Assembly (NCBI GenBank): GCA_920105625.2
Contig: OV050030.1
Coordinates: forward strand, 159,535,863-159,599,862
From: Clusia tigrina
Lineage: Eukaryota; Arthropoda; Insecta; Diptera; Clusiidae
Length of the DNA: 64,000 nucleotides
Direction of reading: 5' to 3'
In this document: piece by piece, positions 47,941-60,756 of the stretch
Position numbering within the stretch: position 1 is the stretch's first letter
Layout of the letters: every line of letters begins with the position of its first letter
Notes under the pieces: generated by a model
The model's input: only the letters and a program-made list of their open reading frames with translations
Told to the model about the DNA's origin: nothing
Databases searched by the model: none
Made by a program: the position numbers and the translations under genes

Positions 47941-50900
47941 TAAGCTTTCGCTCATAGCTATGCTACCCGAGAGTCCCAAAACTAACATTGATGAAACTTC
48001 AAATGGCCCTAACTTCTATACGGTGCGTCCTATACCTATCATAGTTTGCAACATTCAAATGCTTGTAACTTTTTACAGGAGTGTAATAAAACCTTGAAAT
48101 TTTGTGACAATAAAGTACTCGAGCCTCTTGTCAATTTAAGCTATCGCTCATAGCTATGCTACCCTTGAGTCCCAAAACAAACAATGATAAATTTTTAAAT
48201 GGTCCTAATTTCTATACGGTGCGTCCTATACCTATCAAAGTTTGCAATATTCAAATGCTTGTAACTTTTTACAGGAGCGTAATAAAAACTTGAAATTTTG
48301 TGACAATAAAGTACTCGAGCCTCTTATCAATTTAAGCTATCGCTCATAGCTATGCTACCATTGAGCCCGAAAATAAACACCTTTAAACTTCAAATGGCCC
48401 TAACTTCTATACGGTGCGTCTAATACCTATCAAAGTTTGCAACATTCAAATGCTTGTAACTTTTTACTGGAGCGTCATAAACCCTTGAAATTATGTCGCA
48501 ATAAAGTACTCGTACCTCTTATCAATTTAAGCTATCGCTCATAGCTATGCTACCCTTGAGTCCAAAATCAAGCACTGATAAAACTTCAAATGGCCCTAAC
48601 TTCTATACTGTGCATGCTATACCTATCAAAGTTTGCAACATTCAAATGCTTGTAACCTTTTACTGGAGCGAAATAAAATCTTGAAATTTTGTGACTCGAG
48701 CCTCTTATCGATTTAAGCTATCGCTCATAGCTATGCTACCCTTGAGTCCCAAATCAAACACCCTTAAACTTCAAATGGCCCTAACTTCTATACGGTGCGT
48801 CCTATACCAAGCAAAGTTTGCAACATTTAAATGCTTCTAACTTTTTACTGGAGCGTAATAAAACCTTGAAATTTTGTGACAATAAAGTACAGGTGCCTCT
48901 TGTGAATTTAAGCTATCGCTCATAGCTATGCTACCCTGGAGTCCAAAAAAAAAACACTGATAAAATATTAAATAGTCCTAACTTCTATACGGTGCGTCCT
49001 ATACCTATCAAAGTTTACAACATTCAAATGCTTCTAACTTTTTACAGGAGCGTAATAAAAACTTGAAATTTAGTGACAATAAAGTACTCGAGCCTCTTAT
49101 CAATTTAAGCTATCGCTCATAGCTATGCTACCATTGAGCCCCAAAACAAACACCTTTAAACTTCATATGGCCCTAACTTCTATACGGGGCGTCCTATACC
49201 TATCAAAGTTTGCAACAATCAAATGCTTGTAACTTTTTACTGGAGCGTCATAAACCCTTCAAATTATGTCACAATAAAGAACTCGTACCTCTTATCAATT
49301 TAAGCTATAGCGCATAGCTATGCTACCCTTGAGTCCCCAATCAAAAACTGATAAAACTTCAAATGGCCCTAACTTCTATACTGTGCATCCTATTCCTATC
49401 AAAGCTTGCACCATTCAAATACTTGTAACTTTTTACTGGAGCGTAATAAAATCTTGAAATTTTGTGACACAGTACTCGAGCCTCTTATCGATTTAAGCTA
49501 TAGCCCATAGCTATGCTACCCTTGAGTCCCAAATCAAACACCTTTAAACTTCAAATGGCCCTAAGTTCTATACGGTGCGTCCTATACCGATCAAAGTTTC
49601 CAACAATCAAATGCTTGTAACTTTTTACTGGAGCGTCATAAACCCTTGAAATTATGTCACAATAAAGTACTCGTACCTCTTATCAATTTAAGCTATCGCT
49701 CATAGCTATGCTACCCTTGAGTCCAAAATCAAACACTGATAAAACTTCAAATGGCCCTAACTTCTATACTGTGCATGCTATATCTATCAAAGTTTGCAAC
49801 ATTCAAATGCTTGTAACCTTTTACTGGAGCGAAATAAAATCTTGAAATTTTGTGACTCGAGCCTCTTACCGATTTAAGCTATCGCTCATAGCTATGCTAC
49901 CCTTGAGTCCCAAATCAAACACCTTTAAACTTCAAATGGCCCTAACTTCTATACGGTGCGTCCTATACCTAGCAAAGTTTGCAACATTTAAATGCTTGTA
50001 ACTTTTTACAGGAGCGTAATAAAACCTTGAAATTTTTTTACAATAAAGTACTCATGCCTCTTGTCAATTTAAGCTATCGCTCATAGCTATGCTACTCTTG
50101 AGCCCGAAAACAACCACTGATAAAACTTGAAATGGCCCTTACTTCTATACGGTGCGTCCTATACCTATCAAAGTTTGCAATATTTAAATGCTTGTAACTT
50201 TTTACGGGAGCGTCATGAAACCTTAAAATTTTGTGACAATAAAGTACTCGTGCCTCTTGTCAATATAAGCTATCGCTCATAGCTATGCTACCCTGGAGTC
50301 CCAAAAAAAACACTGATAAAATTTTAAATAGTCCTAACTTCTATACGGTGCGTCCTATACCTATCAAAGTTTGCAACATTCAAATGCTTCTAACTTTTTA
50401 CAGGAACGTAATAAAAACTTGAAATTTAGTGACAATAAAGTACTCGAGCCTCTTATCAATTTAAGCTATCGCTCATAGCTATGCTACCATTGAGCCCCAA
50501 AACAAACACCTTTAAACTTCAAATGGCCCTGACTTCTATACGGTGCATCCTATACCTATCAAAGTTTGCAACATTCAAATGCTTGTAACTTTTTACAGGA
50601 GCGTAATAAAACCTTGAAATTTTTTTACAATAAAGTACTCATGCCTCTTGTCAATTTAAGCTATCGCTCATAGCTATGCTACTCTTGAGCCCGAAAACAA
50701 ACACTGATAAAACTTGAAATGGCCCTTACTTCTATACGGTGCGTCCTATACCTATCAAAGCTTGCAACATTCAAATGCTTGTAACTTTTTACAGGAGCGT
50801 AATAAAGCCTTGAAATTTTGAAGAAAGTACTCGTGCCTCTTGTTAATTTAAGCTATCGCTCATAGCTATGCTACCCGAGAGTCCCAAAACAAACATTGAT

Positions 50901-52218
50901 GAAACTTCAAATGGCCCTAACTTCTATACGGTGCGTCCTATACCTATCATAGTTTGCAACATTCAAATGCTTGTAACTTTTTACAGGATTGTAATAAAAC
51001 CTTGAAATTTTGTGACAAAAAAGTACTCGAGCCTCTTGTCAATTTAAGCTATCGCTCATAGCTATGCTAGCCTTGAGCCCGAAAACAAACACTGATAAAA
51101 CTTCAAATGATCCTTACTGCTATACAGTGCGTCCTATACCTATCAAAGTTTGCAACATTTAAATGCTTGTAACTTTTTACTGGAGCGTCATGAAACCTTG
51201 AAATTTTGTGACAATAAAGTACTCGTGCCTCTTGTCAATTTAAGCTATCGCTCATAGCTATGCTACCCTTGAGTCCCAAAACAAACAATGATACATTTTT
51301 AAATGGTCCTAATTTCTATACGGTGCGTCCTATACCTATCAAAGTTTGCAACATTCATATGCTTGTAAATTTTTACAGGAGCGTAATAAAACCTTGAAAT
51401 TTTGTGATATTGAAGTACTCGAGCCTCTTGTCAATTTAAGCTATCGCTCATAGCTATGCTACCATTCAGCCCGAAAACAAACACCATTAAACTTCAAATG
51501 GCCCTAAGCTCTGTACGGTGCGTCCTATACCTATCATAGTTTGCAACATTCAAATGCTTGTAACTTTTTACAGGAGTGTAATAAAACCTTGAAATTTTGT
51601 GTCAATAAAGTACTCGAGCCTCTTGTCAATTTAAGCTATCGCTCATAGCTATGCTAGCCTTGAGCCCGAAAACAAACACTGATAAAACTTCAAATGACCC
51701 TTACTGCTATACAGTGCGTCCTATACCTATCAAAGTTTGCTACATTTAAATGCTTGTAACTTTTTACTGGAGCGTCATGAAACCTTGAAATTTTGTAACA
51801 ATAAAGTACTCGTGCCTCTTGTCAATTTAAGCTATCGCTCATAGCTATGCTACCCTTGAGTCCCTAAACAAACAATGATAAATTTTTAAATGGTCCTAAT
51901 TTCTATACGGTGCGTCCTATACCTATCAAAGTTTGCAATATTCAAATGCTTGTAAATTTTTACAGGAGCGTAATAAAACCTTGAAATTTTGTGACATTGA
52001 AGTACTCGAGCCTCTTGTCAATTTAAGCTATCGCTCATAGCTATGCTACCATTCAGCCCGAAAACAAACACCATTAAACTTCAAATGGCCCTAAGTTCTG
52101 TGCGGTGCGTCCTATACCTATCAAAGTTTGCAACATTCAAATGCTTGTAACTTTTTACAGGAGTGTAATAAAACCTTGAAATTTTGTGACAATAAAGTAC
52201 TCGAGCCTCTTGTCAATT
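47941..52218 (+). repeat. 4,278-bp unit, copy 1
   Basis: Sequence from 47941 returns at 52219, a spacing of 4,278 bp (about 22 monomers). Shared markers include the tatacggggc monomer (49181 and 53459), gacacagtactcg and gtccccaatc. The match runs to about 50760. From 50761 to about 52150 copy 1 instead contains part of the 3,100-bp unit (equal to 46291-47680, at a spacing of 4,470 bp). Confidence 0.82.
50761..52150 (+). repeat. Embedded partial copy of the 3,100-bp unit
   Basis: The marker cttgcaacattcaaatgc at 50761 and the following seven monomers, including gcgtaataaagcc, caggattgtaat, gatacatttttaaatgg and gttctgtgcgg, follow 46291-47680 almost base for base. Entry occurs inside a monomer after gtcctatacctatcaaag, the same phase in both blocks, as expected for homologous exchange between satellite units. 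Confidence 0.8.
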
Positions 52219-55040
52219 TAAGCTATCGCTCATAGCTATGCTACCCGAGAGTCCCAAAACAAACATTGATGAAACTTCAAATGGCCCTAACTTCTATACG
52301 GTGCGTCCTATACCTATCATAGTTTGCAACATTCAAATGCTTGTAACTTTTTACAGGAGTGTAATAAAACCTTGAAATTTTGTGACAATAAAGTACTCGA
52401 GCCTCTTGTCAATTTAAGCTATCGCTCATAGCTATGCTACCCTTGAGTCCCAAAACAAACAATGATAAATTTTTAAATGGTCCTAATTTCTATACGGTGC
52501 GTCCTATACCTATCAAAGTTTGCAATATTCAAATGCTTGTAACTTTTTACAGGAGCGTAATAAAAACTTGAAATTTTGTGACAATAAAGTACTCGAGCCT
52601 CTTATCAATTTAAGCTATCGCTCATAGCTATGCTACCATTGAGCCCGAAAATAAACACCTTTAAACTTCAAATGGCCCTAACTTCTATACGGTGCGTCTA
52701 ATACCTATCAAAGTTTGCAATATTTAAATGCTTGTAACTTTTTACTGGAGCGTCATAAACCCTTGAAATTATGTCGCAATAAAGTACTCGTACCTCTTAT
52801 CAATTTAAGCTATCGCTCATAGCTATGCTACCCTTGAGTCCAAAATCAAGCACTGATAAAACTTCAAATGGCCCTAACTTCTATACTGTGCATGCTATAC
52901 CTATCAAAGTTTGCAACATTCAAATGCTTGTAACCTTTTACTGGAGCGAAATAAAATCTTGAAATTTTGTGACTCGAGCCTCTTATCGATTTAAGCTATC
53001 GCTCATAGCTATGCTACCCTTGAGTCCCAAATCAAACACCCTTAAACTTCAAATGGCCCTAACTTCTATACGGTGCGTCCTATACCAAGCAAAGTTTGCA
53101 ACATTTAAATGCTTCTAACTTTTTACTGGAGCGTAATAAAACCTTGAAATTTTGTGACAATAAAGTACACGTGCCTCTTGTGAATTTAAGCTATCGCTCA
53201 TAGCTATGCTACCCTGGAGTCCCAAAAAAAAACACTGATAAAATATTAAATAGTCCTAACTTCTATACGGTGCGTCCTATACCTATCAAAGTTTGCAACA
53301 TTCAAATGCTTCTAACTTTTTACAGGAGCGTAATAAAAACTTGAAATTTAGTGACAATAAAGTACTCGAGCTTCTTATCAATTTAAGCTATCGCTCATAG
53401 CTATGCTACCATTGAGCCCCAAAACAAACACCTTTAAACTTCATATGGCCCTAACTTCTATACGGGGCGTCCTATACCTATCAAAGTTTGCAACAATCAA
53501 ATGCTTGTAACTTTTTACTGGAGCGTCATAAACCCTTCAAATTATGTCACAATAAAGAACTCGTACCTCTTATCAATTTAAGCTATAGCGCATAGCTATG
53601 CTACCCTTGAGTCCCCAATCAAAAACTGATAAAACTTCAAATGGCCCTAACTTCTATACTGTGCATCCTATTCCTATCAAAGCTTGCACCATTCAAATAC
53701 TTGTAACTTTTTACTGGAGCGTAATAAAATCTTGAAATTTTGTGACACAGTACTCGAGCCTCTTATCGATTTAAGCTATAGCCCATAGCTATGCTACCCT
53801 TGAGTCCCAAATCAAACACCTTTAAACTTCAAATGGCCCTAAGTTCTATACGGTGCGTCCTATACCGATCAAAGTTTCCAACAATCAAATGCTTGTAACT
53901 TTTTACTGGAGCGTCATAAACCCTTGAAATTATGTCACAATAAAGTACTCGTACCTCTTATCAATTTAAGCTATCGCTCATAGCTATGCTACCCTTGAGT
54001 CCAAAATCAAACACTGATAAAACTTCAAATGGCCCTAACTTCTATACTGTGCATGCTATACCTATCAAAGTTTGCAACATTCAAATGCTTGTAACCTTTT
54101 ACTGGAGCGAAATAAAATCTTGAAATTTTGTGACTCGAGCCTCTTACCGATTTAAGCTATCGCTCATAGCTATGCTACCCTTGAGTCCCAAATCAAACAC
54201 CTTTAAACTTCAAATGGCCCCAACTTCTATACGGTGCGTCCTATACCTAGCAAAGTTTGCAACATTTAAATGCTTGTAACTTTTTACAGGAGCGTAATAA
54301 AACCTTGAAATTTTTTTACAATAAAGTACTCATGCCTCTTGTCAATTTAAGCTATCGCTCATAGCTATGCTACTCTTGAGCCCGAAAACAACCACTGATA
54401 AAACTTGAAATGGCCCTTACTTCTATACGGTGCGTCCTATACCTATCAAAGTTTGCAATATTTAAATGCTTGTAACTTTTTACGGGAGCGTCATGAAACC
54501 TTAAAATTTTGTGACAATAAAGTACTCGTGCCTCTTGTCAATATAAGCTATCGCTCATAGCTATGCTACCCTGGAGTCCCAAAAAAAACACTGATAAAAT
54601 TTTAAATAGTCCTAACTTCTATACGGTGCGTCCTATACCTATCAAAGTTTGCAACATTCAAATGCTTCTAACTTTTTGCAGGAACGTAATAAAAACTTGA
54701 AATTTAGTGACAATAAAGTACTCGAGCCTCTTATCAATTTAAGCTATCGCTCATAGCTATGCTACCATTGAGCCCCAAAACAAACACCTTTAAACTTCAA
54801 ATGGCCCTGACTTCTATACGGTGCATCCTATACCTATCAAAGTTTGCAACATTCAAATGCTTGTAACTTTTTACAGGAGCGTAATAAAACCTTGAAATTT
54901 TTTTACAATAAAGTACTCATGCCTCTTGTCAATTTAAGCTATCGCTCATAGCTATGCTACTCTTGAGCCCGAAAACAAACACTGATAAAACTTGAAATGG
55001 CCCTTACTTCTATACGGTGCGTCCTATACCTATCAAAGTT
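52219..55040 (+). repeat. 4,278-bp unit, partial copy 2
   Basis: Follows 47941-50760 closely. Differences include gcaatatttaaatg at about 52708 where copy 1 has gcaacattcaaatg, acacgtgcc near 53167 for acaggtgcc near 48889, and length variation in poly(A) runs (gtcccaaaaaaaaac near 53218). It diverges near 55040, continuing with gcaatatttaaatgc in place of gcttgcaacattc. Confidence 0.82.
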
Positions 55041-58000
55041 TGCAATATTTAAATGCTTGTAACTTTTTACGGGAGCGTCATGAAACCTTAAAATTTTGTG
55101 ACAATAAAGTACTCGTGCCTCTTGTCAATTTAAGCTATCGCTCATAGCTATGCTACCCTTGAGTCCCAAAACAAACAATGATACATTTTTAAATGGTCCT
55201 AATTTCTATACGGTGCGTCCTATACCTATCAAAGTTTGCAATATTCAAATGCTTGTAAATTTTTACAGGAGCGTAATAAAACCTTGAAATTTTGTGACAT
55301 TGAAGTACTCGAGCCTCTTGTCAATTTAAGCTATCGCTCATAGCTATGCTACCATTCAGCCCGAAAACAAACACCATTAAACTTCAAATGGCCCTAAGTT
55401 CTGTGCGGTGCGTCCTATACCTATCAAAGTTTGCAACATTCAAATGCTTGTAACTTTTTACAGGAGCGTAATAAAACCTTGAAATTTTGTGACAATAAAG
55501 TGCTCGAGCCTCTTGTCAATTTAAGCTATCGCTCATAGCTATGCTACCCTTGAGCCCGAAAACAAACACTGATAAAAATTCAAATGGACATTACTTCTAT
55601 ACGGTGCGTCCTATACCTATCAAAGTTTGCAACATTCAAATGCTTGTAACTTTTTACGGGAGCGTCATAAAACCTTGAAATTTTGATGAAAGTACTCGTG
55701 CCTCTTGTTAATTTAAGCTTTCGCTCATAGCTATGCTACCCGAGAGTCCCAAAACAAACATTGATGAAACTTCAAATGGCCCTAACTTCTATACGGTGCG
55801 TCCTATACCTATCATAGTTTGCAACATTCAAATGCTTGTAACTTTTTACAGGAGTGTAATAAAACCTTGAAATTTTGTGACAATAAAGTACTCGAGCCTC
55901 TTGTCAATTTAAGCTATCGCTCATAGCTATGCTACCATTGAGCCCGAAAATAAACACCTTTAAACTTCAAATGGCCCTAACTTCTATACGGTGCGTCTAA
56001 TACCTATCAAAGTTTGCAATATTTAAATGCTTGTAACTTTTTACTGGAGCGTCATAAACCCTTGAAATTATGTCGCAATAAAGTACTCGTACCTCTTATC
56101 AATTTAAGCTATCGCTCATAGCTATGCTACCATTGAGCCCGAAAATAAACACCTTTAAACTTCAAATGGCCCTAACTTCTATACTGTGCATGCTATACCT
56201 ATCAAAGTTTGCAACATTCAAATGCTTGTACCCTTTTACTGGAGCGAAATAAAATCTTGAAATTTTGTGACTCGAGCCTCTTATCGATTTAAGCTATCGC
56301 TCATAGCTATGCTACCCTTGAGTCCCAAATCAAACACCCTTAAACTTCAAATGGCCCTAACTTCTATACGGTGCGTCCTATACCAAGCAAAGTTTGCAAC
56401 ATTTAAATGCTTCTAACTTTTTACTGGAGCGTAATAAAACCTTGAAATTTTGTGACAATAAAGTACACGTGCCTCTTGTGAATTTAAGCTATCGCTCATA
56501 GCTATGCTACCCTGGAGTCCCAAAAAAAACTCTGATAAAATATTAAATAGTCCTAACTTCTAAACGGTGCGTCCTATACCTATCAAAGTTTGCAACATTC
56601 AAATGCTTCTAACTTTTTACAGGAGCGTAATAAAAACTTGGAATTTAGTGACAATAAAGTACTCGAGCCTCTTATCAATTTAAGCTATCGCTCATAGCTA
56701 TGCTACCATTGAGCCCCAAAACAAACACCTTTAAACTTCATATGGCCCTAACTTCTATACGGTGCGTCCTATACCTATCAAAGTTTGCAACAATCAAATG
56801 CTTGTAACTTTTTACTGGAGCGTCATAAACCCTTCAAATTATGTCACAATAAAGTACTCGTACCTCTTATCAATTTAAGCTATAGCGCATAGCTATGCTA
56901 CCCTTGAGTCCCCAATCAAAAACTGATCAAACTTCAAATGGCCCTAACTTCTATACTGTGCATCCTATTCCTATCAAAGCTTGCACCATTCAAATACTTG
57001 TAACTTTTTACTGGAGCGTAATAAAATCTTGAAATTATGTCACAATAAAGTACTCGTACCTCTTATCAATTTAAGCTATCGCTCATAGCTATGCTACCCT
57101 TGAGTCCAAAATCAAACACTGATAAAACTTCAAATGGCCCTAACTTCTATACTGTGCATGCTATACCTATCAAAGTTTGCAACATTCAAATGCTTGTAAC
57201 CTTTTACTGGAGCGAAATAAAATCTTGAAATTTTGTGACTCGAGCCTCTTACCGATTTAAGCTATCGCTCATAGCTATGCTACCCTTGAGTCCCAAATCA
57301 AACACCTTTAAACTTCAAATGGCCCTAACTTCTATACGGTGCGTCCTATACCTAGCAAAGTTTGCAACATTTAAATGCTTGTAACTTTTTACAGGAGCGT
57401 AATAAAACCTTGAAATTTTTTTACAATAAAGTACTCATGCCTCTTGTCAATTTAAGCTATCGCTCATAGCTATGCTACTCTTGAGCCCGAAAACAACCAC
57501 TGATAAAACTTGAAATGGCCCTTACTTCTATACGGTGCGTCCTATACCTATAAAAGTTTGCAATATTTAAATGCTTGTAACTTTTTACGGGAGCGTCATG
57601 AAACCTTAAAATTTTGTGACAATAAAGTACTCGTGCCTCTTGTCAATATAAGCTATCGCTCATAGCTATGCTACCCTGGAGTCCCAAAAAAAACACTGAT
57701 AAAATTTTAAATAGTCCTAACTTCTATACGGTGCGTCCTATACCTATCAAAGTTTGCAACATTCAAATGCTTCTAACTTTTTACAGGAACGTAATCAAAA
57801 CTTGAAATTTAGTGACAATAAAGTACTCGAGCCTCTTATCAATTTAAGCTATCGCTCATAGCTATGCTACCATTGAGCCCCAAAACAAACACCTTTAAAC
57901 TTCAAATGGCCCTGACTTCTATACGGTGCATCCTATACCTATCAAAGTTTGCAACATTCAAATGCTTGTAACTTTTTACAGGAGCGTAATAAAACCTTGA

Positions 58001-58500
58001 AATTTTTTTACAATAAACTACTCATTCCTCTTGTCAATTTAAGCTATCGCTCATAGCTATGCTACTCTTGAGCCCGAAAACAAACACTGATAAAACTTGA
58101 AATGGCCCTTACTTCTATACGGTGCGTCCTATACCTATCAAAGTTTGCAATATTTAAATGCTTGTAACTTTTTACGGGAGCGTCATGAAACCTTAAAATT
58201 TTGTGACAATAAAGTACTCGTGCCTCTTGTCAATATAAGCTATCGCTCATAGCTATGCTACCCTGGAGTCCCAAAAAAAACACTGATAAAATTTTAAATA
58301 GTCCTAACTTCTATACGGTGCGTCCTATACCTATCAAAGTTTGCAACATTCAAATGCTTCTAACTTTTTACAGGAACGTAATAAAAACTTGAAATTTAGT
58401 GACAATAAAGTACTCGAGCCTCTTATCAATTTAAGCTATCGCTCATAGCTATGCTACCATTGAGCCCCAAAACAAACACCTTTAAACTTCAAATGGCCCT
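55041..58500 (+). repeat. Third copy of the 48-50-kb unit with lost monomers
   Basis: From about 55186 it follows the end of the 3,100-bp unit (47400-47940) and then, from 55714, the start of the 4,278-bp unit at a spacing of 7,773 bp. One monomer is missing near 55936 (spacing drops by 196 bp) and another near 57035, where ataaaatcttgaaatt is joined to atgtcacaataaag (spacing to copy 2 falls from 3,297 to 3,105 bp, or 192 bp). Later parts follow 54300-54800 twice over. Confidence 0.75.
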
Positions 58501-60756
58501 GACTTCTATACGGTGCGTCCTATACCTAACAAAGTTTGCAACAATCAAATGCTTGTAACTTTTTACTGGAGCATCATAAAGCCTTGAAATTATGTCACAA
58601 TAAAGTAATCGTTCCTCTTATCAATTTAAGCTATAACGCATAGCTATGCTACCCTTGAGTCCCAAATCAAAAGCTTATAAAACTTCAAATGGCCCTAACT
58701 TCTATACTGTGCATCCTATACCTATCAAAGCTTGCAACATTCAAATACTTGTAACTTTTTACTGGAGCGTAATAAAATCTTGAAATTTTGTGACAAAGTA
58801 CTCGAGCCTCTTATCGATTTAAGCTATAGCCCATAGCTAAGCTACCCTTGAGTCCCAAATCAAACACCTTTAAACTTCAAATGGCCCTAAGTTCTATACG
58901 GTGCGCCCTATACCGATGAAAGTTTGCAACAATCAAATGCTTGTAACTTTTTACTGGAGCGTCATAAACCCTTGAAATTATGTCACAATAAAGTAATCGT
59001 TCCTCTTATCAATTTAAGCTATAGCGCATAGCTATGCTACCCTTGAGACCCAAATCAAAAGCTGATAAAACTTCAAATGGCCCTAACTTCTATACTGTGC
59101 ATCTTATACCTATCAAAGCTTGCAACATTCAAATACTTGTAACTTTTTACTGGAGCGTAATAAAATCTTGAAATTTTGTGACAAAGTACTCGAGATTCTT
59201 ATCGATTTAAGCTATAGCCCATAGCTATGCTACCCTTGAGTCCCAAATCAAACACCTTTAAACTTCAAATGGCCCTAAGTTCTATACGGTGCGTCCTATA
59301 CCGATCAAAGTTTCCAACAATCAAATGCTTGTAACTTTTTACTGGAGCGTCATAAACCCTTGAAATTATGTCACAATAAAGTACTCGTACCTCTTATCAA
59401 TTTAAGCTATCGCTCATAGCTATGCTACTCTTGAGTCCAAAATCAAACACTGATAAAACTTCAAATGGCCCTAACTTCTATACTGTGCATGCTATACCTA
59501 TCAAAGTTTGCAACATTCAAATGCTTGTAACCTTTTACTGGAGCGAAATAAAATCTTGAAATTTTGTGACTCGAGCCTCTTACCGATTTAAGCTATCGCT
59601 CATAGCTATGCTACCCTTGAGTCCCAAATCAAACACCTTTAAACTTCAAATGGCCCTAACTTCTATACGGTGCGTCCTATACCTAGCAAAGTTTGCAACA
59701 TTTAAATGCTTCTAACTTTTTACTGGAGCGTAATAAAACCTTGAAATTTTGTGACAATAAAGTACACGTGCCTCTTGTGAATTTAAGCTATCGCTCATAG
59801 CTATGCTACCCTGGAGTCCCAAAAAAAACACTGATAAAATTTTAAATAGTCCTAACTTCTATACGGTGCATCCTATACCTATCAAAGTTTGCAACATTCA
59901 AATGCTTCTAACTTTTTACAGGAACGTAATAAAAACTTGAAATTTAGTGACAATAAAGTACTCGAGCCTCTTATCAATTTAAGCTATCGCTCATAGCTAT
60001 GCTACCATTGAGCCCCAAAACAAACACCTTTAAACTTCAAATGGCCCTGACTTCTATACGGTGCATCCTATACCTATCAAAGTTTGCAACATTCAAATGC
60101 TTGTAACTTTTTACAGGAGCGTAATAAAACCTTGAAATTTTTTTACAATAAAGTACTCATGTCTCTTGTCAATTTAAGCTATCGCTCATAGCTATGCTAC
60201 TCTTGAGCCCGAAACCAAACACTGATAAAACTTGAAATGGCCCTTACTTCTATACGGTGCGTCCTATACCTATCAAAGTTTGCAATATTTAAATGCTTGT
60301 AACTTTTTACGGGAGCGTCATGAAACCTTAAAATTTTGTGACAATAAAGTACTCGTGCCTCTGTCAATATAAGCTATCGCTCATAGCTATGCTACCCTGG
60401 AGTCCCAAAAAAAACACTGATAAAATTTTAAATAGTCCTAACTTCTATACGGTGCGTCCTATACCTATCAAAGTTTGCAACATTCAAATGCTTCTAACTT
60501 TTTACTGGAGCGTAATAAAATCTTGAAATTTTGTGACAAAGTACTCGAGCCTCTTATCGATTTAAGCTATAGCCCATAGCTATGCTACCCTTGAGTCCCA
60601 AATCAAACACCTTAAACTTCAAATGGCCCTAAGTTCTATACGGTGCGCCCTATACCGATCAAAGTTTGCAACAATCAAATGCTTGTAACTTTTTACTGGA
60701 GCGTCATAAACCCTTGAAATTATGTCACAATAAAGTACTCGTACCTCTTATCAATT
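58501..60756 (+). repeat. Mixed monomers before the fifth 3,100-bp unit
   Basis: About twelve monomers of types also present at 48.9-50.6 kb, including gtaatcgttcctc, ataccgatcaaagtttcc, gaaatttttttacaataaag and ctggagtcccaaaa forms. Two doublets with gtaatcgttcctc are similar to each other (58602 and 58993, about 391 bp apart). One monomer near 60362 lacks two bases (gcctctgtcaat). No gene is seen. Confidence 0.7.
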
